Shown piece by piece: positions 1-6,033 of a DNA stretch of 6,703 nucleotides. The notes under the pieces were generated by a model. It was not told where the DNA came from and made no database searches. It saw only the letters and a list, made by a program, of their open reading frames with translations. Made by a program: the position numbers and the translations under genes. The stretch comes from Deltaproteobacteria bacterium (GTDB taxonomy: Bacteria > Bdellovibrionota_C > UBA2361 > OMII01), in the NCBI GenBank assembly GCA_023262305.1, contig JALRCK010000122.1, positions 1 through 6,703 on the forward strand, written 5' to 3'. Each line of letters opens with the position of its first letter. The stretch's first letter is position 1.

Positions 1-268
1 CGAGATAGTGGCCGAATAACTCAAGCGAGCTAAATCATTGGGATAAATGGAATTTAGTGCCGCGAGTTTACGCGGTATGTGGTATCCTTAAGGAGGACGG
101 TCGAAGAGCGATGAAGGTAGGTTGGTCTTTTACCCCTAAAGGGGTATGTCTGGTAGGACAGTAAAGAGGGGCGTATCGAACTGAATCAGAAGCGAGTCGA
201 TGAGCTCACAATCATTGTGCCCCTGGTTGTGCTCTACAGTAGCGTGGTGAAGTAAAAAAGAAGAAGAG
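1..268. other. Leader region upstream of phoH, no convincing gene
   Basis: No protein is recognised here. One + frame is open from 9 to 164 (TAG at 6-8, TAA at 162-164). Within it an ATG at 111 follows an AAGGAGG-like motif at 90-96, but the spacing (14 nt) is long and the 17-residue product resembles nothing I know. A GTG at 57 would give 35 residues. The stretch also holds a perfect hairpin, TACCCC-TAAA-GGGGTA (131-146), with no T-run after it on either strand, so it is not a standard terminator. A second inverted repeat is CACAAT-C-ATTGTG (207-219). Its left arm can instead pair with TTGTG-CTC (227-234). These could be operator or leader elements of the phoH unit, which is inference only. 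The end of an upstream gene may lie in the first 20-30 bases, but no frame identifies it. Confidence 0.4.
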
Positions 269-1261
269 ATGACGGGATACGGACGACGAGCAGGAGATCC
301 TAAAGGCGCACTCAAAGAGATGGATGTACGATTCCCCGACGCGAGCGTTCTTCAGGCGTTGGTAGGGGATAAAGATGAGAATTTGCGCGTCATCGAGCGC
401 GAGCTTGGACTCAAGATCGGGCGGTCTCCGGACGGGCTCGTGTTGGTCGGTCAAGATACCGACGTTGAGCTCGGGCATTCCCTGTTAACGCAGTTACGCG
501 GGCTGATTGAGCAAGGCGAGGTCATCTTTAAAGGAGATGTAGAGCGGGCTATCAAGATGCTCTCGGGAAATCAGCGGCTTCAGCTCGCGGAGCTCTTCCG
601 AGATCAGATTCGCACCTCAGGTAAGCGCACCAAGATCGTTCCCAAGACATTCAAACAGAAGACCTACATCGAGGAGATTAAGAATCACAGCGTTGTCTTT
701 GGTGTTGGTCCAGCTGGAACGGGAAAGACCTATCTTGCAATGGCGATGGCGGTCTCCGCCCTCGTCAACAAAGAGGTGAAGCGGATAGTTCTCTGTAGAC
801 CAGCCGTTGAGGCAGGTGAGAAGCTCGGATTTCTTCCCGGTGATATGGCTGAGAAGGTCAATCCTTACCTCCGTCCGCTCTACGACGCGCTCTACGACAT
901 GGTTGATGTCGATCGAGCAAAGGAGATGGTTGAGAAGGGCGTGGTAGAGGTAGCTCCCCTCGCCTTCATGCGCGGTCGAACCCTCTCAAATGCTTTTGTA
1001 ATCTTGGATGAGGCACAGAACACAACACCTGTTCAGATGAAGATGTTCCTCACCCGTCTCGGTTTTGGTTCGACGTGCGTGGTGACCGGAGACCCCACAC
1101 AGATAGACCTTCCGCGAGGGATGACGTCGGGGCTCACACATGCATTGAAGATCTTGAGCAGCACAGACGGTGTTTCGATAGTGCACTTTACCGATGAGGA
1201 TGTAGTGCGACATCCCCTGGTGTCGCGCATCATTCAAGCCTATGACCGCGACGAAGACTAG
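269..1261 (+). CDS. phoH: PhoH-family ATPase (PhoH/YbeZ type)
   Basis: This is a cytoplasmic P-loop ATPase of the PhoH/YbeZ family, 330 residues, close to the usual length. Family members are linked to RNA metabolism and usually sit beside ybeY, as here. The N-terminal ~120 residues are the KH-like substrate-binding part (FPD...DENLRVIERELGLKI). The C-terminal ATPase domain has Walker A GPAGTGKT (147-154), the family motif RPAVEAGEKLGFLPG (177-191), Walker B VILDEAQN (244-251) and TGDPTQIDLP (273-282). An in-frame TGA at 248-250 makes ATG 269 the earliest start. A purine-rich AGAAGAAGAG precedes it as a weak ribosome site. ATG 320 (Met18, in KEMDVRFPD) is a reasonable alternative, because homologues usually begin near that point and the first 17 residues are basic and non-conserved. 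The gene ends in TAG and its last 20 bp overlap the next gene. Identification is firm; the precise substrate is not. Confidence 0.96.
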   Translation: MTGYGRRAGDPKGALKEMDVRFPDASVLQALVGDKDENLRVIERELGLKIGRSPDGLVLVGQDTDVELGHSLLTQLRGLIEQGEVIFKGDVERAIKMLSGNQRLQLAELFRDQIRTSGKRTKIVPKTFKQKTYIEEIKNHSVVFGVGPAGTGKTYLAMAMAVSALVNKEVKRIVLCRPAVEAGEKLGFLPGDMAEKVNPYLRPLYDALYDMVDVDRAKEMVEKGVVEVAPLAFMRGRTLSNAFVILDEAQNTTPVQMKMFLTRLGFGSTCVVTGDPTQIDLPRGMTSGLTHALKILSSTDGVSIVHFTDEDVVRHPLVSRIIQAYDRDED

Positions 1262-2810
1262 CAACCTCCTAACACCCGACCGGCTTCGCTTCCTGCTGGT
1301 AGGTTGCTGCCAGGCACTTGTGGTTGTTGCCGCAGAGGTGTGCCTCGGCTCTCAAACGGAGGTTCTCCCAACCTCCGTGCGAGTGATGCGAGGGCTCGCG
1401 ATTGCGTTCGCTCTCTTCGCTGTTCATGTTGCCGCTACGCAAGCGCTACCCGGCTATAAAGACCGAGAAGTGAAAGGCGACGTATTAACGTATCTCCTCG
1501 TTCTAAGCTCGATCATCTTGGTAGCTGTAGGGAATGTGCTCGCCTTTGCGATTATCAACTACGCCGACATGCACGATATGTGGCGAGGCGTGACCCTCGA
1601 GTCGTTAGCCCTGTGCATGCCTTTTGCGCTTCCCGTGTTGATAGCGCGCTCAATCCTTGGGCTCCAGATCGGGTTGCTTGTAGCGGCTTTTGAGACGATC
1701 TTGATGGGGGCATACGCGCCATCCCCAGGAATTACAGCCGGGTTGATCCTTACAACATCCATCGTTGCGTGCGTTGAGTTTATACGAGTTCGCTCCCGAT
1801 CCGCGTATCTCAAGGCGGCATTTAAGATAAGCCTCGCCGCGCTTCCATTTGCGGTAGCGTCTCTCTTGATAATCCCTCCAACGTGTACTCTAGATGCGAG
1901 CGTTCGGATATTTGGATGCTTAGTGAGTGGAGGCTTAAGTGGTATTATCGCTGTCGGGCTCACCCCTGTCGTGGAATACCTGAGTGGATATGCCTCGGAT
2001 ATGCGCCTTATCGAGATGGCAACTCTCGACCACCCGCTCCTTAAAGAGCTGAGCGTGCAAGCCCCGGGCACATGGAACCACTCGATGGTAATCGGGATGA
2101 TGGTTGAGTCGGCGGCAGATGCGATCGAAGCCAATCCTGTGGTGTGTCGAGTTGGTGCTTACTTTCACGATGTTGGAAAGACAACCAAGCCTCTCTACTT
2201 TGTGGAGAACCAAACCCCGGGAGATAATCGCCACGACAAGCTCAGCGCATCTATGTCGGCGCTGATTATTCGCGCCCATGTGAAGGAAGGTATTGAGCTT
2301 GCACGCAAACACCGACTCCCTCAAGTTATTGAGGACCTCATTGCCCAACACCACGGCACCTCGGCTATTGAGTATTTTTACGATAAGGCTCGCAAAGAGG
2401 CCGAAGAGGCTGGTAACGACCCGGAATCGGTGGACAAGGCATCATTCTCGTACCCTGGACCAAAGCCGCAGACCCGTGAGGCCGGGCTCTTAATGTTAGC
2501 CGATGGTATCGAAGCGGCAACACGGACCTTAAGTGAGCCCTCATTCGATAGGATCCAAGGTCTTGTGCAGAAGATGATCAATAAAGTGTTCTCAAGTGGC
2601 GAGCTCAACGAATGCGATCTGACCCTTAGGGACCTGCACGTTATTGCGAAATGCTTCACGCGCGTATTGAGTGGCATCTATCATCACCGAGTGGCGTATT
2701 CAGAGCCGGCCGAGAAGGTGAGCGTCAGCCACGCCGACGATACCGTATCGAGTGATGGACAACGCAGAGATGGCAAACGGGATAATTTAAAGCGCTTGGG
2801 GGTCGAGTAG
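1242..2810 (+). CDS. pgpH: Membrane HD-domain phosphodiesterase, PgpH/7TMR-HD type without the extracellular domain
   Basis: This is an inner-membrane metal-dependent phosphohydrolase. In this family (PgpH, YqfF) the characterised activity is hydrolysis of cyclic di-AMP to pApA. The product has 522 residues. About eight hydrophobic segments lie at roughly 16-35, 48-69, 81-107, 119-138, 140-158, 163-182, 194-213 and 222-246. The cytoplasmic HD domain follows, with candidate metal ligands H280, H309-D310 (FHDVGK), H346, H370-H371 (AQHHGT) and D421, plus the family signatures NHS, YPGPKPQT, MLADGIEAA and NECDLTLRDL. Full-length relatives are typically 700-800 residues, with a large extracellular domain between the first and second membrane helices. 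Here only about a dozen residues separate those helices, so the sensor domain is absent. The frame is intact and every HD motif is present, so this looks like a compact form and not a damaged gene. ATG 1242 lies inside phoH with no clear ribosome site, suggesting coupled translation. It ends TAGTGA. Activity on c-di-AMP is inferred. Confidence 0.93.
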   Translation: MTATKTSNLLTPDRLRFLLVGCCQALVVVAAEVCLGSQTEVLPTSVRVMRGLAIAFALFAVHVAATQALPGYKDREVKGDVLTYLLVLSSIILVAVGNVLAFAIINYADMHDMWRGVTLESLALCMPFALPVLIARSILGLQIGLLVAAFETILMGAYAPSPGITAGLILTTSIVACVEFIRVRSRSAYLKAAFKISLAALPFAVASLLIIPPTCTLDASVRIFGCLVSGGLSGIIAVGLTPVVEYLSGYASDMRLIEMATLDHPLLKELSVQAPGTWNHSMVIGMMVESAADAIEANPVVCRVGAYFHDVGKTTKPLYFVENQTPGDNRHDKLSASMSALIIRAHVKEGIELARKHRLPQVIEDLIAQHHGTSAIEYFYDKARKEAEEAGNDPESVDKASFSYPGPKPQTREAGLLMLADGIEAATRTLSEPSFDRIQGLVQKMINKVFSSGELNECDLTLRDLHVIAKCFTRVLSGIYHHRVAYSEPAEKVSVSHADDTVSSDGQRRDGKRDNLKRLGVE

Positions 2811-3328
2811 TGAAGGGAGTTAAGGGCTCGCGAAGTGTGACGCGAGCATGGAGAGTTCACCTCACGATTGAGAGCAGGAAGCTTGGTATCCCCTCCCCCT
2901 GGATCAAACGGGTGCTGAAAGAGGTTCTGCAGCATGTCGATTCGGATATCGCCATCGCAGAGGTGTGTGAAATCCACCTCGTTGTCACCGACGACGCTCG
3001 GATTCGAGTTTTAAACAGAGAGTATCGCCGCAAGGACAAGGCTACCGACGTACTCTCCTTTCCGCAGTTTGATCCCAAAGAGATCTCCGGTCGTTCTAAG
3101 CGAAAGGCTGTTGCCCCAGGACCCTACCTCGGGGACCTTGTTATCTCGGCGGAGACGACCTTACAGCAAGCTAAGGCTTTCGGCGTTACCAAGCGGGCAG
3201 AGCTCGTGAGGCTCCTTGTGCACGGTGTGCTGCATTTGTGTGGATATGACCACGAGAAGGTCCCGGCCGCTGAGGCACAGCGGATGAGGCGGCGGGAGCG
3301 ATACATCAGGGCGAAGCTCTCACTGTAG
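2810..3328 (+). CDS. ybeY: Endoribonuclease YbeY, 16S rRNA maturation factor
   Basis: This is a cytoplasmic single-strand-specific metalloendoribonuclease. In the family it acts in 16S rRNA 3'-end maturation and in ribosome quality control. The 172 residues match the usual size (about 150-180). The zinc signature HGVLHLCGYDH places ligands at H138, H142 and H148. Other family features are LNREYRRKDKATDVLSFP (68-85) and LGDLVISAETT (107-117). The start chosen is GTG 2810, which shares its G with the TAG stop of the preceding gene and has a G-rich stretch (GGGGGT) just upstream. A second GTG at 2837, preceded by AAGGG at about 10 nt, would give a protein starting VTRAWRVHLTI. That is closer to many YbeY N-termini and cannot be excluded. 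The gene is the last member of the phoH-pgpH-ybeY unit and ends in TAG. The CorC and Lnt genes that often follow ybeY are not present. Confidence 0.95.
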   Translation: MKGVKGSRSVTRAWRVHLTIESRKLGIPSPWIKRVLKEVLQHVDSDIAIAEVCEIHLVVTDDARIRVLNREYRRKDKATDVLSFPQFDPKEISGRSKRKAVAPGPYLGDLVISAETTLQQAKAFGVTKRAELVRLLVHGVLHLCGYDHEKVPAAEAQRMRRRERYIRAKLSL

Positions 3329-3346
3329 CCTCTACGCCGCATCTCC

Positions 3347-3376
3347 TTGACGAACTCCCCTTTCGCAACGTATACG
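3347..3376 (+). promoter_or_regulatory. Possible sigma70-type promoter for prfB
   Basis: TTGACG (3347-3352, five of six to the -35 consensus) and TATACG (3371-3376, four of six to the -10 consensus, lacking the conserved final T) are separated by 18 bp. They lie in the 55-bp gap between ybeY and prfB. Transcription would start about 7-8 bases past the -10 box, almost exactly at the prfB ATG (3384). That would give a leaderless or nearly leaderless message. I also see no Shine-Dalgarno motif before that ATG. The poor end of the -10 box keeps the confidence low. Confidence 0.33.
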
Positions 3377-3383
3377 CCTTTGC

Positions 3384-4494
3384 ATGACTGTGCAGTTCGA
3401 CCCATCTGAATTTAAGTATAAACTCCAAGGACTCGCCGCACGCGTTCAAGTCCTTAGGGAGTTTCTTTGACATCCCTACCCTGACGACCAAGGTCGAAGA
3501 GCTCGAACGGCAATCCCAAGCTGGAGATATATGGAGCGACAGTGCTCAGGCCAAGTCCCTGATGCGGGAGCGCGCGCAGAGCGTTGGTACGCTTGATCAC
3601 TTTAAAAAATTGGAAGCTCTCAACGCAGACACCGAAGCGGCGCTTGAGCTCGGTCGGGAGTCCGGTGATGAGGAGTTGATAGCCGAGGCTCTCCGCCTCC
3701 TCAAGGAATTTACAGAGAGCGTTGGCGAGCTTGAGTTCAAGTGCAAGATGAACGGTGAGTTCGATAGCCAGAACGCAATCGTTGAAATCAACTCAGGAGC
3801 TGGTGGAACCGAGTCGCAGGACTGGGCTGATATGCTGCTGCGTATGTATACTCGCTGGGCCGAAAAGAAGCGTTTTGGCATTGAAATCATGGATTATCAG
3901 CCAGGTGAGGGCGCAGGTATTAAGAATGCCACCGTGCTGATATCGGGGCCCTATGTTTACGGCAATCTCCGTAATGAGTCAGGGGTTCATCGACTCGTAC
4001 GAATCTCCCCTTTCGATTCCAACGCGCGGCGCCACACGTCCTTTGCGTCGATAAGTGTTACTCCGGACATCGAGGAAGAGGTTGAGGTCACGATTAATGA
4101 AGCTGACCTGCGCGTGGACACCTATCGATCGTCAGGAGCGGGTGGCCAGCACGTTAACAAGACCGATTCTGCGGTGCGACTTACGCATATTCCTTCGGGT
4201 ATAGTTGTTGCGTGTCAGAGTGAGCGTTCGCAGCACAAGAATAAGTCACGAGCGATGAAGATCTTGAAGTCAAAGCTCTTTGAACGTGAGCAGGAGCAGC
4301 AGCAAGCAAAGATGGACCAGCTCAAAGGCGTTCGGAAGAAGATCGATTTTGGCAGTCAGGTGCGCAACTACGTGATGCAGCCATATCAGTTGGTGAAGGA
4401 CCTTCGTAGCAACTACGAAACATCAGACGTAAATTCGGTTTTAGATGGTGAGATAGACGCCATCATAGAATCGTGTCTTCTGATGACTGACTAG
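3384..4494 (+). CDS. prfB: Peptide chain release factor 2 (RF2), made by programmed +1 frameshift
   Basis: RF2 reads UGA and UAA stop codons in the ribosomal A site and triggers peptide release. The gene is in two frames. Codons from ATG 3384 give 28 residues (MTVQFDPSEFKYK to REFL) up to an in-frame TGA at 3468-3470. Skipping T3468 gives GAC ATC CCT and an open frame to TAG 4492-4494, for a product of 369 residues (E. coli RF2 has 365). The stop-recognition tripeptide SPF falls at about 208-210 (RISPFDSNARRHTSF). The catalytic GGQ falls at about 253-255 (SSGAGGQHVNKT). SPF, not PxT, separates RF2 from RF1. The residue aligned with E. coli K-12 Thr246 is serine, one of the usual residues there. 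GTG 3390 is a possible in-frame alternative start. There is no clear ribosome site. The gene ends TAGTGA. Taking only the downstream frame from ATG 3562 would lose the first 59 residues. Confidence 0.96.
3456..3471 (+). promoter_or_regulatory. prfB +1 programmed frameshift site
   Basis: The site reads AGGGAG (3456-3461), a 3-nt spacer TTT, the slippery codon CTT (3465-3467), the stop TGA (3468-3470) and then C (3471). Order and spacing match the well-studied E. coli RF2 site (AGGGGG, 3 nt, CTT TGA C). The internal Shine-Dalgarno-like AGGGAG pairs with 16S rRNA, and peptidyl-tRNA-Leu slips from CUU to UUU. When RF2 is scarce the ribosome pauses at UGA and shifts +1, so the factor regulates its own synthesis. 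TGAC is a weak termination context, as expected here. The mechanism comes from family knowledge; the site itself is directly visible. Confidence 0.95.
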
Positions 4495-4496
4495 TG

Positions 4497-4549
4497 AGCG
4501 CCGGTGGCTACTCCTCTAGTGATAAGAGGCGGGCGCTTGAGTGATTTTT
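4497..4549 (+). terminator. Possible rho-independent terminator after prfB
   Basis: AGCGCC (4497-4502) pairs with GGCGCT (4532-4537), enclosing an inner stem CCTCT (4513-4517) with AGAGG (4525-4529). A T5 run follows at 4545-4549. It begins within the TAGTGA end of prfB. The 7-nt gap between stem and T-run, and the unpaired bases inside the hairpin, make it a weak example. Its position at the end of the last gene of the left block supports the call. Confidence 0.38.
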
Positions 4550-4888
4550 GTAGCAATATCCCAACACCAGTCATGAAAAAAGCAGTTAAAACAATGGGAT
4601 AGGGGGCTTGCCAACAGGAAGCACACATGTGTGGACTCACTTGTGCCGCCCGGTCGTATCTATATAGAGCCTCTTAACAGGAAACAGATACGCCGCATTC
4701 TGCCGTTTTAACAAGACGGAACAGATTCGTAGGAGATAACGATACCAGCCACCCTTTGCGAATCGCCCAAGACCTTAAACTTATATTCACCGGCTCGTCC
4801 ATCGTGTGGTGAGTTTTTTACTCGAAGAGCGTGTCGGTGTCGGATCTAAAGGCATAGCTCCCCTACCCTCCGGCGCCGCGTGCCTGTT
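4550..4888. other. Gene-free stretch with several inverted repeats
   Basis: No protein of useful length is encoded on either strand. Visible structures are: a 12-bp palindrome CACACATGTGTG (4622-4633); a long stem CGG-T-CGTATCT (4651-4661) pairing with AGATACGCCG (4686-4695), ten pairs with one bulged T; a tight hairpin CCGTTTT-AAC-AAGACGG (4703-4719, one G-T pair); and a weak stem TCACC/GGTGA before a T6 run (4787-4819). AACAGGAA occurs twice (4613-4620, 4676-4683). ATG 4627, after AGGAAG, could encode a 16-residue peptide ending at TAA 4675-4677. Its last half overlaps the long stem, a leader-peptide-like arrangement that is probably chance. A weak promoter-like pair is TTGTGC (4641-4646) and TATAGA (4663-4668), 16 bp apart. 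I do not recognise any known RNA family (SRP RNA, tmRNA, RNase P RNA, 6S) and see no good DnaA-box cluster. Confidence 0.5.
4787..4819 (+). terminator. Weak terminator-like hairpin
   Basis: TCACC (4787-4791) pairs with GGTGA (4808-4812) across a 16-nt loop, and a run of six T follows at 4814-4819. The stem is only five pairs, so this may be chance. If real, it would end a short transcript from the gene-free stretch before the parS cluster. Confidence 0.2.
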
Positions 4889-5080
4889 TGTTCCACGTGG
4901 AACGGCTGTGTAGCTGTGGGTCGGGGTTGACTGTTCCACGTGGAACGCCTCAGGGGTCTGGTTTCTTGTAGTGATTGTTCCACGTGGAACACCCTCTTGG
5001 CCCGTTGCTGCACGTCAAGCTTAATTGTTCCACGTGGAACACCTCCCATTCCATTCTCTCTCCCTGTTCCACGTGGAACG
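4889..5080. repeat. parS: Cluster of five parS centromere sites
   Basis: Five copies of the palindrome TGTTCCACGTGGAACR lie at 4889-4904, 4932-4947, 4976-4991, 5026-5041 and 5065-5080. The 14-bp core GTTCCACGTGGAAC is identical in all. The third and fourth are perfect 16-bp palindromes; the first, second and fifth end in G. Start-to-start distances are 43, 44, 50 and 39 bp, and the spacers are unrelated and pyrimidine-rich. The sequence fits the bacterial parS family (classic consensus TGTTTCACGTGAAACA, with the TTCC/GGAA variant). It sits just upstream of parA and parB, so these are the sites where ParB would load as a CTP-dependent clamp and spread. Such clusters mark the origin-proximal centromere. 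ParB covering this region could also repress parAB, since the cluster occupies the upstream control region. Confidence 0.95.
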
Positions 5081-5111
5081 CTCTCTCGTAAGAATCTGTG
5101 CTTCACGATAC

Positions 5112-5129
5112 TTTGATATTGTTATCAAA
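5112..5129. promoter_or_regulatory. AT-rich inverted repeat before parA
   Basis: TTTGATA-TTGT-TATCAAA is a perfect 7-bp inverted repeat with a 4-nt centre, 53 bp upstream of the parA ATG and just after the parS cluster. It could be an operator or an mRNA hairpin in the parA leader. Just after it, AAAAGGAA and ATG 5138 open a 7-codon frame (MVPLTAL, TGA 5159-5161) that might be a leader peptide or mean nothing. I could not place a convincing -35/-10 pair for parA. Confidence 0.35.
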
Positions 5130-5182
5130 AGGAACTCATGGTACCTCTAACCGCTCTCTGAAATAAGGAATCTTTTAGAAAT

Positions 5183-5980
5183 ATGGCGCAGGTCATCGCT
5201 CTCTCAAACCAAAAAGGCGGAGTTGGAAAAACGACTAGCGCCGTAAGTATCTCTGCGCAGCTTGCTCTCCTCGGTTTTAATGTTCTCCTCCTCGACTTTG
5301 ATCCTCAAGCCAGCGCCACCAGTGGTGTAGGTGTTCCGATGCATCCAGAGGGCGCGGACCTCTACGATATATTCTTTGGACGCCTTCAGCTCCAGGACCT
5401 CATTGTTCAGTCACCAATCGAGAGACTGAAAGTTGTGCCGGGTTCACATGACCTCGTGAGCCTTGAGCTTGAGATCGGAAAGACTCCCGGGCGAGAGTTG
5501 ATTCTTCGCAGCGCCTTGGCGCCTGTGGAAAAAGACTACGATGTTATCGTTATAGACTGCCCTCCATCCTCCGGTCTTTTAACCCTCAACGCACTTGGTG
5601 CAGCGCACAAAGTGCTCATACCTCTGCAAGCTGAGTACTACTCATTAGAGGGATTGTCCGGTCTTCTCAAGACCATAGCCTTTGTTCAGCAGACCTTTAA
5701 TCCAAAGCTTGAGATACTCGGTGTGTTCCTTACCATGTACGACGCTCGCACCAATTTAAGCCTGCAGGTTCGTGAAGAGACGGAGCGCCACTTTGGGGAA
5801 AAGCTGTTGAAAACTCGGGTGCCAAGGAATATTAAGCTCTCAGAGTGCCCAAGTCATGGTCAGCCCATCTGCGTGTACGACCCAACCAGCGCAGGAGCTA
5901 AGAGCTACCTCGCCGTAGTTGGTGAACTCATAGAGCGTCTAAGCCTCAATAACGAGCCGGGTAGCGCTAAGGCTGCTTAG
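5183..5980 (+). CDS. parA: Chromosome partitioning ATPase ParA (Soj)
   Basis: This is a deviant Walker-type ATPase that binds DNA nonspecifically as an ATP-bound dimer on the nucleoid. ParB-parS stimulates its ATPase, moving the replicated origin region. The product has 265 residues, normal for chromosomal ParA/Soj. The deviant Walker A KGGVGKTT (11-18) has signature lysine K11 and P-loop K16. LLLDFDPQAS (35-44) carries the A' aspartate D40, and VIVIDCPPS (121-129) is Walker B. The C-terminal signature R-N-I-K-L-S-E-C-P-S-H-G-Q-P-I (215-229) is typical. The N-terminus starts directly with the ATPase fold, with no added DNA-binding domain as in plasmid type Ia ParA. The start is ATG 5183, preceded by TAAGGAA (5164-5170) at a somewhat long spacing of 12 nt. 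The gene ends in TAG. Five parS sites lie upstream and one in the 53-bp gap before parB. The mnmG/rsmG genes often found beside parA are not here; prfB is upstream instead. Confidence 0.97.
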   Translation: MAQVIALSNQKGGVGKTTSAVSISAQLALLGFNVLLLDFDPQASATSGVGVPMHPEGADLYDIFFGRLQLQDLIVQSPIERLKVVPGSHDLVSLELEIGKTPGRELILRSALAPVEKDYDVIVIDCPPSSGLLTLNALGAAHKVLIPLQAEYYSLEGLSGLLKTIAFVQQTFNPKLEILGVFLTMYDARTNLSLQVREETERHFGEKLLKTRVPRNIKLSECPSHGQPICVYDPTSAGAKSYLAVVGELIERLSLNNEPGSAKAA

Positions 5981-5984
5981 GTCG

Positions 5985-6000
5985 TGTTCCACGTGGAACA
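5985..6000. promoter_or_regulatory. parS: Sixth parS site, between parA and parB
   Basis: TGTTCCACGTGGAACA is a perfect 16-bp palindrome identical to the third and fourth sites of the upstream cluster. It begins 5 bp after the parA stop and lies 23 bp ahead of the parB ribosome site. It puts a ParB loading site inside the operon, about 900 bp from the main cluster. Confidence 0.93.
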
Positions 6001-6033
6001 GATTTTAACGATCGCATATCAGAAGGAGATAGC

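Noticed and set aside
131..146. TACCCC-TAAA-GGGGTA hairpin as a terminator
   Set aside because: No T-run follows the hairpin on either strand.
9..164. Open + frame with ATG 111 after an AAGGAGG-like motif
   Set aside because: Too short, with long spacing to the motif and no recognisable product; kept only as a note in the leader region.
1559..2134. 191-codon minus-strand frame
   Set aside because: It lies wholly inside pgpH, whose + strand product has full family motifs; the antisense product resembles nothing known.
4927..4932. TTGACT as the -35 box of a parA promoter
   Set aside because: It abuts the second parS site, but no -10-like sequence lies 16-18 bp downstream.
5006..5021. Degenerate extra parS around CACGT between the third and fourth sites
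   Set aside because: Only about 10 of 16 positions match and the palindrome is broken, while all six real sites have an invariant 14-bp core.
4846..5106. 86-codon minus-strand frame across the parS cluster
   Set aside because: Its repeated FHVEQ, VPRGT and STWNS peptides are only translations of the parS palindromes; there is no ribosome site and no recognisable protein.
4495..5182. Replication origin
   Set aside because: No cluster of DnaA boxes (TTATCCACA-like); only isolated partial matches such as TTATCAAAA at 5122-5130.
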